From Streptomyces sp. NBC_00708 (lineage in GTDB: Bacteria > Actinomycetota > Actinomycetes > Streptomycetales > Streptomycetaceae), in NCBI GenBank assembly GCA_036226585.1, contig CP108997.1, positions 3,472,001 through 3,536,000 of the forward strand: a DNA stretch of 64,000 nt. The letters are read 5' to 3'. Both the position numbers and the translations under genes were made by a program. Shown piece by piece: positions 1 to 9,761 of the stretch. The stretch's first letter is position 1; each line of letters opens with the position of its first letter. Under the pieces are notes generated by a model. That model did not search any database, was not told the DNA's origin, and was given only the letters and a program-made list of their open reading frames with translations.

Positions 1-664
1 GCGCGACGTCCCCGTACGCCTTGTCCGCCAGTGGCTGGAGCGTGGCGATCAGGTCCAGGCGCTGCGCCAGCATTTCCGCGCCGACCCCGGCCAGGTGCTG
101 GTCCCACACGTCGAGCGTCGACAGGTCCAGGGAGCGTCCGCCGTGCCTGCGCGCCATCGCCGCGGACTTCAGCAGGGTGTTCCGCTGCTTCAGAACCCGC
201 TCGTAGTCGGAACGCACCCCGGCCATCCTCGGCGAGCGCGCGGTGACCAGCTCGTCCAGGAACCGCCGGCGCTCGCCGGGGTCGCCCTTCACCAGCGCCA
301 GGTCCTCCGGCGCGAACAGCACCGTCCGCACGATGCCCAGCACATCACGCGGCCTGACCTGCGACGATCTATTGATCCGGGCGCGGTTGGCCCGGCCCGG
401 GTTGAGCTCCAGCTCGACCAGCTGCGAGCGCTCGCCCTGGGTGACGGCCGCCCTGATCACCGCACGCTCGGCGCCCATGCGGACGAGCGGGGCGTCCGAG
501 GAGACGCGGTGGCTGCCGAGCGTGGCGAGATAGCCGACGGCCTCGACCAGATTCGTCTTGCCCTGGCCGTTGGCCCCCACGAACGCGATGACGCCCGGGT
601 CGAGGGGCACCTCGACCCGGGCGTACGAGCGGAAGTCGGCCAGCGACAGATGCGTGACGTGCAT
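1..664 (-). CDS. recF: RecF, DNA replication/repair ATPase (C-terminus cut by window edge)
   Basis: RecF loads RecA at gapped DNA during recombinational repair and replication restart. The visible N-terminal 221 residues begin [19 protein letters not shown] and contain the SMC-like Walker A motif GANGQGKTN near residues 30-38. The rest of the ATPase lobe continues off the left edge. The ATG at 664-662 matches the conserved RecF N-terminus. The gene lies downstream of dnaN and gnd on the same strand, the usual Streptomyces order dnaA-dnaN-gnd-recF. The Walker B and signature regions are outside the window. Confidence 0.95.
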   Translation of the reverse strand, partial: MHVTHLSLADFRSYARVEVPLDPGVIAFVGANGQGKTNLVEAVGYLATLGSHRVSSDAPLVRMGAERAVIRAAVTQGERSQLVELELNPGRANRARINRSSQVRPRDVLGIVRTVLFAPEDLALVKGDPGERRRFLDELVTARSPRMAGVRSDYERVLKQRNTLLKSAAMARRHGGRSLDLSTLDVWDQHLAGVGAEMLAQRLDLIATLQPLADKAYGDVA

Positions 665-748
665 GGTGTGCGCCGACCTTCCCGGCTTCCTGCTCCGTGC
701 TCCACCGGGTGGGAGAGGCGGTCGGCCCCTCCCACCCGTCGTTGCGGG

Positions 749-1627
749 TTACTTCTTGTTCTCGACCGCGTGGCCACCGAACTGGTTGCGCAGCGCGGCG
801 ATCATCTTCATCTGCGGGGAGTCGTCCTGGCGCGAGGCGAAGCGCGCGAAGAGCGACGCGGTGATCGCGGGCAGCGGCACGGCGTTGTCGATCGCGGCCT
901 CCACCGTCCAGCGGCCCTCGCCCGAGTCGGCGGCGTAGCCGCGGAGCTTGTCGAGGTGCTCGTCGTCGTCGAGGGCGTTGACCGCCAGGTCGAGCAGCCA
1001 GGAGCGGATGACCGTGCCCTCCTGCCAGGAGCGGAAGACCTCGCGCACGTCGGTGACGGAGTCGACCTTCTCCAGGAGCTCCCAGCCCTCGGCATAGGCC
1101 TGCATCATGGCGTACTCGATGCCGTTGTGGACCATCTTCGCGAAGTGGCCGGCGCCGACCTTGCCCGCGTGGACCGAGCCGAAGTCGCCCTCGGGCTTGA
1201 GCGCGTCGAAGATCGGCTGGACCTTCGCCACGTCCTCGGTGTCGCCGCCGTACATGAGCGCGTAGCCGTTCTCCAGGCCCCAGACACCGCCGGAGACGCC
1301 GCAGTCGACGAAGCCGATGCCCTTGCGGCGCAGCTCCTCCGCGTGCTTCTCGTCGTCGGTCCAGCGGCTGTTCCCGCCGTCCACGACGATGTCGCCGGGC
1401 GAGAGCAGCTCGGCCAGCTCGTCGACCGTCGACTGGGTCGCGGCTCCGGCCGGCACCATCACCCACACGACCCGGGGGCCCTTGAGCTTGCCCACAAGCT
1501 CTTCCAGGCTGTGGACATCGGCGAGATCCGGATTGCGGTCGTAACCGATGACGGTGTGGCCTGCGCGGCGGATGCGCTCGCGCATGTTGCCGCCCATCTT
1601 GCCGAGGCCGACGAGACCGAGCTCCAT
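749..1627 (-). CDS. gnd: 6-phosphogluconate dehydrogenase (decarboxylating), short YqeC-type
   Basis: This predicted cytosolic enzyme oxidises 6-phosphogluconate to ribulose 5-phosphate and CO2. The 292-residue protein starts MELGLVGLGKMGGNM, an NAD(P)-binding GxGxxG Rossmann motif. It carries the family signature CGVSGGVWGLENGYALMYGG and the catalytic-region stretch KMVHNGIEYAMMQA. About 290 residues marks the short single-domain form found in actinobacteria and Bacillus YqeC, rather than the 470-residue enzyme. The ATG at 1627 is preceded by a TAAGGAAT ribosome site, so the in-frame upstream codons are not used. The gene sits between dnaN and recF; why a pentose-phosphate gene lies among replication genes is not evident from sequence. 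Confidence 0.95.
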   Translation of the reverse strand: MELGLVGLGKMGGNMRERIRRAGHTVIGYDRNPDLADVHSLEELVGKLKGPRVVWVMVPAGAATQSTVDELAELLSPGDIVVDGGNSRWTDDEKHAEELRRKGIGFVDCGVSGGVWGLENGYALMYGGDTEDVAKVQPIFDALKPEGDFGSVHAGKVGAGHFAKMVHNGIEYAMMQAYAEGWELLEKVDSVTDVREVFRSWQEGTVIRSWLLDLAVNALDDDEHLDKLRGYAADSGEGRWTVEAAIDNAVPLPAITASLFARFASRQDDSPQMKMIAALRNQFGGHAVENKK

Positions 1628-1756
1628 CAGAGATTCCTTAGCGTTGTGCCGATTCGTACCCAAGTCCGAGCCTACGCCCGGAAGGGGACAGGACGCCGGG
1701 CGTGCTCGGCGCTGAACACGTCCGTCGGGCCCCGCCGGGGCGGGGCCGGGGAGGGG

Positions 1757-2887
1757 TCAGCCGGAGAGGCGGACCGGCATGATCAGGTACTTGTACGCGT
1801 CGTCCGCCTCGGCGTCCACGGCCGGGCGGCCGCTGAGCAGCGCCGGCTTGGTGGAGGTCGTGAAGGAGAGCTGGGCGACCGGGGAGTCGATGGCGCTCAG
1901 GCCGTCGAGCAGGAAGGTCGGGTTGAAGGCGATCGAGATGTCGTCGCCCTCCAGCACGGCGTCGACCCTTTCCACAGCCTGTGCGTCGTCGCTGGATCCC
2001 GCTTCCAGGATCAGGACGCCCTGCTCGAAGCTCAGCCGGACGGGGGTGTTGCGCTCGGCCACCAGGGCGACGCGCTTGACGGCCTCGACGAACGGGGCGG
2101 TCTCGATCACGGCGACCGAGTTGAACTCCGTCGGGAAGAGCGTCCGGTACTTCGGCAGGTCGCCTTCGAGCAGTCGGGTGGTCGTACGCCGTCCCGCGCC
2201 CTCGAACCCGATGAGCCCTTCGCCCGCGCCCGAGCCGGAGAGCGCCAGGGTGACCGTGTCACCGCTGGTGAGGGCCTTGGCGGTGTCCAGCAGGGTCTTG
2301 GCGGGCACCAGCGCGACGGCGGAGGCCTCGGGGTCCTCCGGCTTCCACAGGAACTCGCGGACCGCGAAGCGGTAGCGGTCGGTGGAGGCGAGGGTGACGG
2401 TGTCGCCCTCGATCTCGATGCGCACGCCGGTCAGGACGGGCAGCGTGTCGTCACGGCCCGCGGCGATGGCGACCTGGGCGGCGGCGGAGGCGAAGACCTC
2501 ACCGGGAACGGTGCCGGTCGCGGTCGGCATCTGCGGAAGTGCCGGGTACTCCTCCACAGGAAGGGTGTGGAGTGTGAATCGCGAGGAGCCGCAGGAGACC
2601 GTCGCCCGTACACCGTCTGTGGAGATCTCGACCGGGCGGTTGGGGAGGGCGCGGCAGATGTCGGCGAGGAGCCGGCCGGAGACGAGGACGGTGCCGTCCT
2701 CCTCGACCTCGGCCTCCACCGAGACCCGGGCCGAGACCTCGTAGTCGAAGCTGGAGAAGCTGAGTGCTCCGTCCTCGGCCTTCAGCAGAAGGCCCGCGAG
2801 AACGGGCGCCGGCGGACGGGCCGGGAGGCTGCGGGCCACCCAGGCCACCGCCTCCGCGAGTACATCGCGCTCCACCCGGATCTTCAC
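1757..2887 (-). CDS. dnaN: DNA polymerase III beta subunit (sliding clamp)
   Basis: This is the ring-shaped processivity factor that tethers replicative polymerase to DNA. The protein has 376 residues, the normal length for Streptomyces DnaN, and starts at GTG 2887 (MKIRVERDVLAEAVAWVAR). A GGAGG ribosome site lies just upstream. The typical clamp C-terminus ends ...YKYLIMPVRLSG, where the P-x-R-L tail is diagnostic. The longer in-frame extension upstream of 2887 is arginine- and serine-rich out-of-family sequence and is rejected. The gene is transcribed away from oriC toward gnd and recF. Its promoter must lie within the right end of the dnaN-dnaA gap. Confidence 0.97.
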   Translation of the reverse strand: MKIRVERDVLAEAVAWVARSLPARPPAPVLAGLLLKAEDGALSFSSFDYEVSARVSVEAEVEEDGTVLVSGRLLADICRALPNRPVEISTDGVRATVSCGSSRFTLHTLPVEEYPALPQMPTATGTVPGEVFASAAAQVAIAAGRDDTLPVLTGVRIEIEGDTVTLASTDRYRFAVREFLWKPEDPEASAVALVPAKTLLDTAKALTSGDTVTLALSGSGAGEGLIGFEGAGRRTTTRLLEGDLPKYRTLFPTEFNSVAVIETAPFVEAVKRVALVAERNTPVRLSFEQGVLILEAGSSDDAQAVERVDAVLEGDDISIAFNPTFLLDGLSAIDSPVAQLSFTTSTKPALLSGRPAVDAEADDAYKYLIMPVRLSG

Positions 2888-3748
2888 CGGAACCGCCTCC
2901 TGCTGTTCTCGCCCTGCTGGCCTTCGTCGTCTGGTCGGGTCGCTCCGCCGATGACGGGGGGAGGACGCCGGGGACCAGTCTGACGCACCGCACCGACACT
3001 CGGTGCTGCTCGGGGTCAAATCGCCGCGAGGGGCCCGGAGCGCTCCCGGGCCGAGTTGTGCACAGGGCCCACTTCAAAACGGATTCCGAGCTAACTATGA
3101 GTGGTGGTAGTAGTAGGGCCTGTGGAAACCGTGGATAACCCCGTTTCCGCAGCTCAGGCCCTGTTTTTTATCCACCGGCCCTGTGGGTGGCACCGGTGGA
3201 CAACTTGGGGTTTCTGTGGACATCCCGAAGTTGTGCACATCCCGTACACAGGGCAGGGCACTTTCTCCCCAGGTCTGTCCCCAGCTTTACCCCCGTTCCC
3301 CACAGGCCAACCGTCCCCCTTGGTGTGACGCCTTTCACTCGCGCCGGTGATGGCGCCTGTTGTGTTGCCGAACAGTGGACAGCGGTGTGGAGAAGCAGCC
3401 CTTGACTGGGGAAAACGGCCTCAGACCTGTGGGCGGCCGGTGGACAACGCGGAGTGCCGCCTGTGGACGAAGATCTTGTCCACAGGCTGTGGATCATCGT
3501 TGACCACAAATCCCCAACCCTCTGAGCAGCCCTGATGCTCATCCGACCGTCCTGCCTGTGGATGCAGTATGGACAACTTTTGGATCCCCAGGCTGTGGAG
3601 GGGAAAAAGTGCCCGGATCTGTGGAGAACACCCGTGTCCTCCCGGCTATTCGAACAACCCGAGGTCGCGCGGACCGGGCCCGGTCGTCGGCCGGCCGGTG
3701 TCCGGGCCCGCGCGAAGAGGGTTGTGAGCCGCGTTTCGGGGAACACGA
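2888..3748. other. oriC: oriC, chromosomal replication origin with about 19 DnaA boxes
   Basis: This 0.86 kb non-coding gap between dnaN and dnaA is packed with 9-mers resembling the Streptomyces DnaA box TTGTCCACA. On the plus strand I read boxes at 3056, 3168, 3231, 3476 and 3500. On the minus strand I read them at 3121, 3130, 3182, 3195, 3215, 3374, 3386, 3439, 3462, 3488, 3557, 3568, 3594 and 3620 (left ends). Only 3476-3484 is an exact TTGTCCACA; 3056 and 3231 are TTGTGCACA; the others carry one to three changes. They fall into two groups (3056-3240 and 3374-3628) around a box-poor stretch at about 3241-3373. Known Streptomyces origins lie in this gap and have about 19 boxes, so assignment is firm while individual weak boxes are not. 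Confidence 0.95.
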
Positions 3749-3789
3749 AGGGCGCTGTGCGGACTCCTGACGAGTCCGCACAGCGCCCT
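3749..3789 (-). terminator. Terminator hairpin downstream of dnaA
   Basis: An 18-bp perfect stem (3749-3766 pairing with 3772-3789) surrounds a five-base loop, 29 bp beyond the dnaA stop codon. It has no long T-run, as is usual for Streptomyces terminators. It would end dnaA transcription before it enters oriC. Confidence 0.85.
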
Positions 3790-3817
3790 GTGCGTACGTG
3801 TGCGGCGCTTGCGCGCC

Positions 3818-5623
3818 TCAGCCGTTCTTGATGCGGTTGGTGAGCTCGGTGACCTGGTTGTAGATGGAGCGCCGCTCCGCCATCAGCGCCCGGATCTTGC
3901 GGTCCGCGTGCATCACCGTCGTGTGGTCACGGCCGCCGAACTGCGCCCCGATCTTCGGCAGGGAGAGATCGGTCAGCTCGCGGCAGAGGTACATGGCGAT
4001 CTGCCGGGCCGTCACCAGGACGCGGCTGCGGGACGATCCGCAGAGGTCCTCCACCGTCAGCCCGAAGTAGTCCGCGGTCGCCGCCATGATGGCCGACGCC
4101 GTGATCTCGGGAGCCGTGTCCTCGCCGCCCGGGATCAGATCCTTCAGCACGATCTCCGTCAGCCCCAGGTCCACGGGCTGGCGGTTGAGGCTGGCGAAGG
4201 CCGTCACCCGGATGAGAGCGCCCTCCAGCTCACGGATGTTGCGTGAGATACGGGAGGCGATGAACTCCAGAACCTCCGGCGGGGCGTTGAGCTGTTCCTG
4301 CACGGCCTTCTTGCGGAGGATCGCGATCCGCGTCTCGAGCTCGGGGGGCTGTACGTCGGTGGTCAGTCCCCACTCGAAACGATTCCGCAGCCGGTCCTCC
4401 AGAGTGACCAGCTGCTTCGGCGGCCGGTCGGAGGAGAGCACGATCTGCTTGTTGGCGTTGTGGAGCGTATTGAAGGTGTGGAAGAACTCCTCCTGCGTCG
4501 ACTCCTTGCTCGCCAGGAACTGGATGTCGTCGACGAGCAGGATGTCGACATCGCGGTACCGCTTGCGGAAGGTGTCGCCCTTGCCGTCACGGATCGAGTT
4601 GATGAACTCGTTGGTGAACTCCTCGGAGCTCACGTACCGCACCCGGGTGCCCGGGTAGAGGCTCCGCGCGTAGTGCCCGATGGCGTGCAGCAGATGGGTC
4701 TTGCCGAGTCCCGACTCCCCGTAGACGAACAGGGGGTTGTACGCCTTCGCGGGTGCTTCGGCCACCGCTACGGCCGCGGCGTGCGCGAAGCGGTTCGACG
4801 CCCCGATGACGAAGGTGTCGAAGAGGTACTTCGGGTTCAGCCGCGCGTGCGGCTCGCCGGGGCCGGGGGCCGGGGCGGGCTGTGCGCCCATCGGGCCCGG
4901 GGCTCCGCCGGGGCGGCCGGTGCCGCCGCCGGGACGGTGCTGCGGCTCCGGCAGTTCGTGACGCTCGGGGCGGGGGCGCTCGGTGTGCTGGGGCTCGTAC
5001 CCCTGGCGCTCGGGCGGCTGCGCACGGTAGTCGTGCTGCGGGGCGCGGCCGCCGCCGTACGGCTCGCGCCACTGCTCGGCCGACGGCTCGCGGTCCTGGA
5101 ATCCGCCGAGCCGGGGCTGCTGCCAGGACAGGTCCTCCTGGGTGCGCGGCCAGGCACCGGGCTCCGGTCGCTGCTGCTGGTAGTCCGGGTAGGCGGGGCG
5201 CGCGCTCGGCATGCCGTCGTCCGCGGGCCGGCTCCCGTAGCTCTCGTACGTGTCGCCGTGCCGGCCCTCGTCGTGCTGCGGGCCCTGGTAGCGGTGGGAC
5301 TGCTGGGGCGACTGGTGCATCGGCGGCGCCGGCGGGCCCGACGGCTCACCGGCGGAGTCGTCGACCGTGATCGCGATCCGGATGGGGCGCCCGCACTCGT
5401 GGCTCAGCGTCTCGCTGATGAGGGGGGCGAGGCGGCCTTCGAGGACTCGCTTGCCCCACTCGTTGGGGACGGCCAGCAGCGCGGTGTCGGCGACCAGGGC
5501 GAGCGGCTGGCAGCGCTCGATCCACTGCTTGTCCTTCGGCTCGATGCCCTGCTGCCCCTCCCCGAGGAGTTGCTCCAGCACTCGTGGCCACACTGCGGCA
5601 AGATCGGCAGGTACGTCAGCCAC
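3818..5623 (-). CDS. dnaA: DnaA, chromosomal replication initiator
   Basis: This AAA+ protein binds the oriC boxes and opens the duplex. The 601-residue product starts at GTG 5623 ([19 protein letters not shown]). Domain I covers about residues 1-90. Domain II (about 90-270) is an unusually long low-complexity segment rich in Pro, Gln, Arg, Glu and Gly; about 600 residues against roughly 460 in E. coli is a known Streptomyces trait. Domain III has Walker [10 protein letters not shown] near residue 302 and Walker [10 protein letters not shown] near 360. Domain IV carries the DnaA signature [15 protein letters not shown] near 562-576 for box recognition. A longer in-frame ORF runs upstream but its N-terminal residues are not DnaA-like. 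Two DnaA boxes lie upstream at 5764-5784, consistent with autoregulation. Confidence 0.97.
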   Translation of the reverse strand: MADVPADLAAVWPRVLEQLLGEGQQGIEPKDKQWIERCQPLALVADTALLAVPNEWGKRVLEGRLAPLISETLSHECGRPIRIAITVDDSAGEPSGPPAPPMHQSPQQSHRYQGPQHDEGRHGDTYESYGSRPADDGMPSARPAYPDYQQQRPEPGAWPRTQEDLSWQQPRLGGFQDREPSAEQWREPYGGGRAPQHDYRAQPPERQGYEPQHTERPRPERHELPEPQHRPGGGTGRPGGAPGPMGAQPAPAPGPGEPHARLNPKYLFDTFVIGASNRFAHAAAVAVAEAPAKAYNPLFVYGESGLGKTHLLHAIGHYARSLYPGTRVRYVSSEEFTNEFINSIRDGKGDTFRKRYRDVDILLVDDIQFLASKESTQEEFFHTFNTLHNANKQIVLSSDRPPKQLVTLEDRLRNRFEWGLTTDVQPPELETRIAILRKKAVQEQLNAPPEVLEFIASRISRNIRELEGALIRVTAFASLNRQPVDLGLTEIVLKDLIPGGEDTAPEITASAIMAATADYFGLTVEDLCGSSRSRVLVTARQIAMYLCRELTDLSLPKIGAQFGGRDHTTVMHADRKIRALMAERRSIYNQVTELTNRIKNG

Positions 5624-6003
5624 AAGGCACGCTCTCTCGCTGGTCCCACGAATGTGTGGTTCTCGGGACGGTATGGGTCGGGGTGGGTGAGGACCGGCAG
5701 GCGGGAAGAAAAAGAACCGGAGTTCAGCCACGGTAGTCAGCCCGACCCGCGCGGTTCAAGTCGTTGTCCACAGCCTGTGCACAATGGGGGGTCCGACAGG
5801 GTCGGTTTGACCGGATGGCGTAGCCGCGCGTACCGTGACCAGGTCGAGTTGTCGATGGCTGCTGCCGCCTGCCTCCGATGGGCAAAGATCACGATCTGTG
5901 ATTGTGAAGCGGTGCACTAGGGCGTTTACGCGAGTCTCTCGTGGGCGCACGGTGACAGCCAGGCGATGTCCCGCCAACCACGAGTCTTTTCTGGAGCCCC
6001 CGA
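5624..6003. promoter_or_regulatory. Divergent dnaA/rpmH promoter region with paired DnaA boxes
   Basis: No gene is visible in this 380-bp gap between the divergent dnaA and rpmH genes. An exact DnaA box TTGTCCACA lies at 5764-5772, and an oppositely oriented TTGTGCACA-type box at 5776-5784, three bases apart and about 140 bp upstream of the dnaA start. Inward-facing boxes here fit the known DnaA autorepression of dnaA in Streptomyces. The rpmH operon promoter must lie to the right of these boxes; I could not fix its -10 or -35 hexamers by eye. Confidence 0.8.
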
Positions 6004-6141
6004 GTGAGCAAGCGCACCTTCCAGCCGAACAACCGTCGTCGCGCGAAGACCCACGGCTTCCGGCTGCGGATGCGCACCCGTGCCGGCCGCGCGATTCTCG
6101 CGTCCCGCCGCAGCAAGGGTCGCGCCAGCCTGTCCGCCTGA
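6004..6141 (+). CDS. rpmH: 50S ribosomal protein L34
   Basis: This is a 45-residue highly basic ribosomal protein starting at GTG 6004. It reads [20 protein letters not shown] and ends ...[11 protein letters not shown]; both are diagnostic of L34, and 45 residues is the usual length. A CTGGAG ribosome site precedes the start at about 5991. It is the first gene of the rpmH-rnpA-yidD-yidC-jag operon running rightward from the dnaA/rpmH promoter region. The rnpA start follows 21 bp after the stop codon. Confidence 0.97.
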   Translation: MSKRTFQPNNRRRAKTHGFRLRMRTRAGRAILASRRSKGRASLSA

Positions 6142-6162
6142 TCGCGTACAGGTCGTCATGAC

Positions 6163-6534
6163 GTGCTGCCTTCCGAGAATCGGCTGAGGCGGCGCGAGGA
6201 CTTCGCGACCGCGGTACGACGAGGGCGACGGGCCGGTCGCCCGCTCCTCGTCGTCCATCTACGCAGCGGTGCAACCGACCCGCACGTGACTGGGGAGAAC
6301 GTTCCCCCGCCGCGTGCGGGTTTCGTTGTCAGCAAAGCCGTGGGTGGTGCGGTCGTCCGCACAGCGGTGAAGCGCAGGCTTCGCCACCTGGTCCGAGAAC
6401 GGCTTGCCCTGCTGCCCCCCGGTAGCCTGGTTGTCGTACGCGCGTTGCCCGGATCGGGCGACGCCGACCATGAACAGCTGGCCCGAGACCTGGACGCCGC
6501 ACTTCAGCGGCTGCTGGGAGGGGGCGTGCGATGA
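6163..6534 (+). CDS. rnpA: Ribonuclease P protein component
   Basis: This is the small basic protein subunit of RNase P, which assists the catalytic RNA in maturing tRNA 5' ends. The 123-residue product begins at GTG 6163 ([21 protein letters not shown]) and carries the RnpA signature around residues 65-75 ([21 protein letters not shown]). The rpmH-rnpA pairing is near universal. The last four bases overlap the yidD start (ATGA), implying translational coupling. RNase P RNA itself is not in the window. Confidence 0.96.
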   Translation: MLPSENRLRRREDFATAVRRGRRAGRPLLVVHLRSGATDPHVTGENVPPPRAGFVVSKAVGGAVVRTAVKRRLRHLVRERLALLPPGSLVVVRALPGSGDADHEQLARDLDAALQRLLGGGVR

Positions 6535-6890
6535 AGTACCCGCTGCTGGCTCTCATCAAGCTGTACCAGTGGACGATCAGCCCACTTCTCGGGCCTGTCT
6601 GCCGTTACTACCCGTCGTGTTCCCACTATGGATATACGGCGATCGACCGGCACGGAGCGATCAAGGGAACGGCGCTGACAGCCTGGCGCATCCTGCGATG
6701 CAATCCGTGGTCACCCGGCGGCGTGGACTACGTACCACCACGCAAACGTCCGCGTTGGCACGAACTGCTGCGCAGCGCCATACGCGGCAGCAAGGGCGGG
6801 GACTCCGCCGCTGACGTGCCTCCCGGGGGTTCGGCCACCGACCTCCCGAGTTCGGCCGCAGAGACTTCGCCCAATGCTCAAGGAGCCTGA
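6531..6890 (+). CDS. yidD: YidD, membrane protein insertion efficiency factor
   Basis: YidD is a small cytoplasmic, membrane-associated protein that aids YidC-dependent membrane insertion. The core (residues 1-70) contains the invariant pattern [20 protein letters not shown] followed by P-S-C-S-H-Y, then [15 protein letters not shown] 45-residue polar tail rich in Ser, Gly and Pro extends beyond the usual 70-80 residues, as seen in other actinobacteria. It overlaps rnpA by four bases and ends three bases before yidC. A GGGAGGGGG ribosome site lies inside the rnpA 3' end. Confidence 0.95.
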   Translation: MKYPLLALIKLYQWTISPLLGPVCRYYPSCSHYGYTAIDRHGAIKGTALTAWRILRCNPWSPGGVDYVPPRKRPRWHELLRSAIRGSKGGDSAADVPPGGSATDLPSSAAETSPNAQGA

Positions 6891-6893
6891 TTA

Positions 6894-8156
6894 GTGGACA
6901 CGATTGCCAGTCTGTTCAGCTTCATTACCTGGCCCGTCTCCTGGGTCATCGTCCAGTTCCACAAGTTGTACGGGGCGATCTTCGGCCCGGACACGGGATG
7001 GGCCTGGGGCCTTTCCATCGTGTCCCTCGTGGTGCTGATCCGCATCTGCCTGATCCCGCTGTTCGTCAAGCAGATCAAGTCGACGCGGAACATGCAGCTG
7101 CTCCAGCCGAAGATGAAGGCGATCCAGGAGCGCTACAAGAGCGACAAGCAGCGTCAGTCCGAAGAGATGATGAAGCTGTACAAGGAGACGGGTACCAACC
7201 CGCTCTCCTCGTGCCTTCCCATCCTGGCGCAGTCGCCGTTCTTCTTCGCGCTGTACCACGTACTCTCCGCGATCGCCTCGAACAAGAAGATCGGCGTCAT
7301 CGACCAGTCGCTGCTGGACAGCGCCCGTCAGGCCCACATCTTCGGTGCTCCGCTGGCCGCCAAGTTCATGGACAGTGCGGACAAGGTCGAGGCGCTCGGT
7401 GCCTCGCTGACCGATGTGCGGGTCGTCACCGCCGTCATGATCGTGATGATGTCGGCCTCGCAGTTCTTCACGCAGCGCCAGCTGATGACGAAGAACGTCG
7501 ACCTCACGGTCAAGACGCCGTACATGCAGCAGCAGAAGATGCTGATGTACATCTTCCCGCTGATCTTCGCCGTCATGGGCATCAACTTCCCCGTCGGTGT
7601 CCTCGTCTACTGGCTGACCACCAACGTCTGGACCATGGGTCAGCAGATGTACGTGATCAACCAGAACCCGACGCCGGGCAGCAAGGCGCAGGAGCAGTAC
7701 CTCGGACGGCTCCTCAAGAGCGTCACCGCGCACGGCGAGGTCCGCGGCCGGACCCGTCGCAACACCGTCAAGCGGATCGTGGCCAAGGGCCCGGACCGCA
7801 ACGACATCGAGCGGAAGTTCGTCGTCAGCCTGGCCAAGCTCGGGCTCGCTCCGCAGGAGGACGGCACGGTCGCCAAGAGCGACACCGCCGTGGCCGAGGC
7901 GGAGGGAGGCGCCCAGCAGCGCCGCCAGCAGCCCAAGCGGACGTCCAAGGCGCAGCGCCAGACCGGTGCGGTCCACCAGGGCGGAGCCAAGGAGGGTGAC
8001 TCCGGCGAGCCGGAGTCCAAGACCTCTCTTCGGAAGAGTGCCGCGCAGGACGACAAGTCGAAGCCGGCGGGCAAGACCGCGTCCGGCTCCTCACGCCAAG
8101 CCAAGTCCGGACAGCGCAAGGGTCCGCAGCGGCCCAAGCACCCGTCCAAGAAGTAA
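6894..8156 (+). CDS. yidC: YidC/Oxa1 membrane protein insertase
   Basis: This inner-membrane insertase integrates and folds membrane proteins, alone or with SecYEG. The 420-residue protein starts at GTG 6894 after an AAGGAG site. Its N-terminus ([19 protein letters not shown]) is the first transmembrane segment of the short Gram-positive type, lacking the big periplasmic domain of E. coli YidC. Further membrane segments lie near 35-55, 100-130, 180-200 and 220-245. The last 150 residues form a long Lys/Arg/Gln/Ser-rich cytoplasmic tail, typical of YidC proteins that contact the ribosome. The gene is third from last in the rpmH operon, followed by jag. Confidence 0.95.
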   Translation: MDTIASLFSFITWPVSWVIVQFHKLYGAIFGPDTGWAWGLSIVSLVVLIRICLIPLFVKQIKSTRNMQLLQPKMKAIQERYKSDKQRQSEEMMKLYKETGTNPLSSCLPILAQSPFFFALYHVLSAIASNKKIGVIDQSLLDSARQAHIFGAPLAAKFMDSADKVEALGASLTDVRVVTAVMIVMMSASQFFTQRQLMTKNVDLTVKTPYMQQQKMLMYIFPLIFAVMGINFPVGVLVYWLTTNVWTMGQQMYVINQNPTPGSKAQEQYLGRLLKSVTAHGEVRGRTRRNTVKRIVAKGPDRNDIERKFVVSLAKLGLAPQEDGTVAKSDTAVAEAEGGAQQRRQQPKRTSKAQRQTGAVHQGGAKEGDSGEPESKTSLRKSAAQDDKSKPAGKTASGSSRQAKSGQRKGPQRPKHPSKK

Positions 8157-8170
8157 GAAGGAGTCCATCC

Positions 8171-8680
8171 GTGACGGAAGGCACCACCTCCACGGCCGCT
8201 GAGGGCAGCGACACCTTGACCCGCCTTGAGCAGGAAGGGGAGATCGCAGCGGACTACCTCGAGGGCCTGCTCGACATCGCCGACCTCGACGGCGACATCG
8301 ACATGGACGTCGAGGCGGACCGGGCCGCGGTCTCGATCATCAGCGAATCGGCGCGCGACCTGCAGAAGCTCGTGGGGCGCGACGGCGAGGTTCTGGAGGC
8401 ACTCCAGGAGCTGACGCGGCTGGCCGTGCACCGGGAGACCGGTGACCGGAGCCGTCTGATGCTGGACATCGCCGGCTTCCGGGCCAAGAAGCGCACAGAG
8501 CTCGCCGAGCTGGGTGCCAAGGCGGCGGACGAGGTCAAGAGCACCGGTGAGCCGGTGAAGCTGGACCCGATGACGCCGTTCGAGCGCAAGGTCGTGCACG
8601 ACGCGGTCGCCGCCGCGGGTCTGCGCAGCGAGTCGGAGGGCGAGGAGCCGCAGCGCTTCGTCGTCGTCCTGCCGGCCTGA
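8171..8680 (+). CDS. jag: Jag/KhpB-type RNA-binding protein (KH and R3H domains)
   Basis: This is a predicted cytoplasmic RNA-binding protein of 169 residues. A KH-type domain occupies about 75-120 (ISESARDLQKLVGRDGEVLE, with the G-R-D-G loop). The C-terminal R3H domain reads LDPMTPFERKVVHDAVAAAG with the conserved R-x3-H arrangement. The Jag-N domain of Firmicutes proteins is replaced by an acidic stretch. The start is GTG 8171 behind AAGGAGT. It is the last gene of the rpmH-rnpA-yidD-yidC operon and is followed by a terminator. The Firmicutes homologue KhpB influences cell division; that role is untested here. Confidence 0.92.
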   Translation: MTEGTTSTAAEGSDTLTRLEQEGEIAADYLEGLLDIADLDGDIDMDVEADRAAVSIISESARDLQKLVGRDGEVLEALQELTRLAVHRETGDRSRLMLDIAGFRAKKRTELAELGAKAADEVKSTGEPVKLDPMTPFERKVVHDAVAAAGLRSESEGEEPQRFVVVLPA

Positions 8681-8696
8681 CCGGCTCCTTACCTGT

Positions 8697-8724
8697 CGGC
8701 CCCGTCTGTTCGCAGACGGGGCCG
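8697..8724 (+). terminator. Terminator of the rpmH-jag operon
   Basis: An 11-bp GC-rich perfect stem (8697-8707 with 8714-8724) closes a six-base loop and is followed by ATCTTTGT. It lies 17 bp after the jag stop, separating this operon from rsmG. Confidence 0.85.
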
Positions 8725-8788
8725 ATCTTTGTCAGCCTGATAGACAGCCACCATGGTGCGGTAGTGCGGTATGGAAGGACGGTCCCCC

Positions 8789-9505
8789 GTGACGGAGGAA
8801 GTAGCGCTTCCCCAGGCGCCCGACGAGGCCCGGGAAGTGTTCGGTGAGTGCTTTCCCGAGGCTGTCCGGTACGCGGAACTGCTGGCAGATGCGGGGGTCA
8901 CGCGCGGGCTGATCGGTCCACGTGAGGTTCCGCGCCTGTGGGAGAGGCATCTGCTGAACTGTGCGGTGCTCTCCGAGGTCGTCCCCGAGGGGGTCACGGT
9001 CTGCGACGTGGGCTCGGGCGCCGGGCTCCCGGGAATCCCTCTGGCGCTGGTGCGCCCGGACCTGAAGATCACCCTGTTGGAACCGCTGCTGCGCCGGACG
9101 AACTTCCTTCAGGAGGTCGTCGAGATGCTGGGGCTCGATCACGTGACGGTCGTCCGCGGCCGGGCCGAGGAAGTTCTCGGCTCGCTGCAGCCCGTGCATG
9201 TAGTGACCGCACGGGCGGTGGCCCCGCTGGACCGGCTGGCCGGCTGGGGCGTACCTCTGCTGCGGCCGTACGGCGAGATGCTCGCGCTCAAGGGCGACAC
9301 CGCCGAGGAAGAGATCAACGGTGCCCGCGCGGCTCTCAGCAAGCTCGGTGTGGTGGACACCGAGGTGTTGCAGGTCGGCGAGGGCGTGGTCGACCCGTTG
9401 TCCACGGTGGTGCGCGTGGTGGTCGGTGAGAGCCCCGGGGGTGTGAGGTTCGCCGCAAAGCGGGCCAAGGCCGCGCGGACCAGCCGGACGCGCCGCCGCC
9501 GCTGA
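8789..9505 (+). CDS. rsmG: RsmG, 16S rRNA (guanine-527-N7) methyltransferase
   Basis: RsmG (GidB) methylates G527 of 16S rRNA with S-adenosylmethionine; loss of function gives low-level streptomycin resistance. The 238-residue form starts at GTG 8789, preceded by GGAAGGA at 8773-8779; an in-frame ATG at 8771 has no ribosome site. The SAM-binding motif I is [15 protein letters not shown], preceded by the substrate-region [14 protein letters not shown]. The C-terminus is an Arg/Lys tail (SRTRRRR type). It follows the jag terminator and precedes parAB, the standard origin order. Confidence 0.95.
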   Translation: MTEEVALPQAPDEAREVFGECFPEAVRYAELLADAGVTRGLIGPREVPRLWERHLLNCAVLSEVVPEGVTVCDVGSGAGLPGIPLALVRPDLKITLLEPLLRRTNFLQEVVEMLGLDHVTVVRGRAEEVLGSLQPVHVVTARAVAPLDRLAGWGVPLLRPYGEMLALKGDTAEEEINGARAALSKLGVVDTEVLQVGEGVVDPLSTVVRVVVGESPGGVRFAAKRAKAARTSRTRRRR

Positions 9506-9601
9506 GCCGGAGGTCCTGCTGCGGCAATGGCTCCTGGCATGGAGCCGTACGTGAGCCGCGCGGAGTGTCGTGTCTCTGTAGCTACGCTGCGGAGGCATCG
9601 T

Positions 9602-9615
9602 GTTTCACGTGAAAC
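9602..9615. promoter_or_regulatory. parS: parS site, upstream of parA
   Basis: This is an exact GTTTCACGTGAAAC, the ParB-binding palindrome. It lies about 100 bp after rsmG and 146 bp before the chosen parA start. It falls in the leader of parAB, so ParB spreading could feed back on the operon. An in-frame GTG at 9600 overlaps the site and could in principle start a longer ParA. Confidence 0.95.
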
Positions 9616-9761
9616 GTCGTTCTCTGCTGCATGGAATCATCGGTCGCGGTCATGAGGCGGCCGCCCCTCCCCATCGCAGGCCCGTTAGGGCTACGGAGTT
9701 GTCCACAGAAGTGGTTTCATCCACAGAAGAGCGGGCCTCGCTGGTTCACGACCCCGAAACC

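Noticed and set aside
95..2983. A 962-residue open frame antisense to recF, gnd and dnaN
   Set aside because: It is a GC-bias shadow of three well-conserved minus-strand genes, with low-complexity Arg/Asp/Val composition and no recognisable domain.
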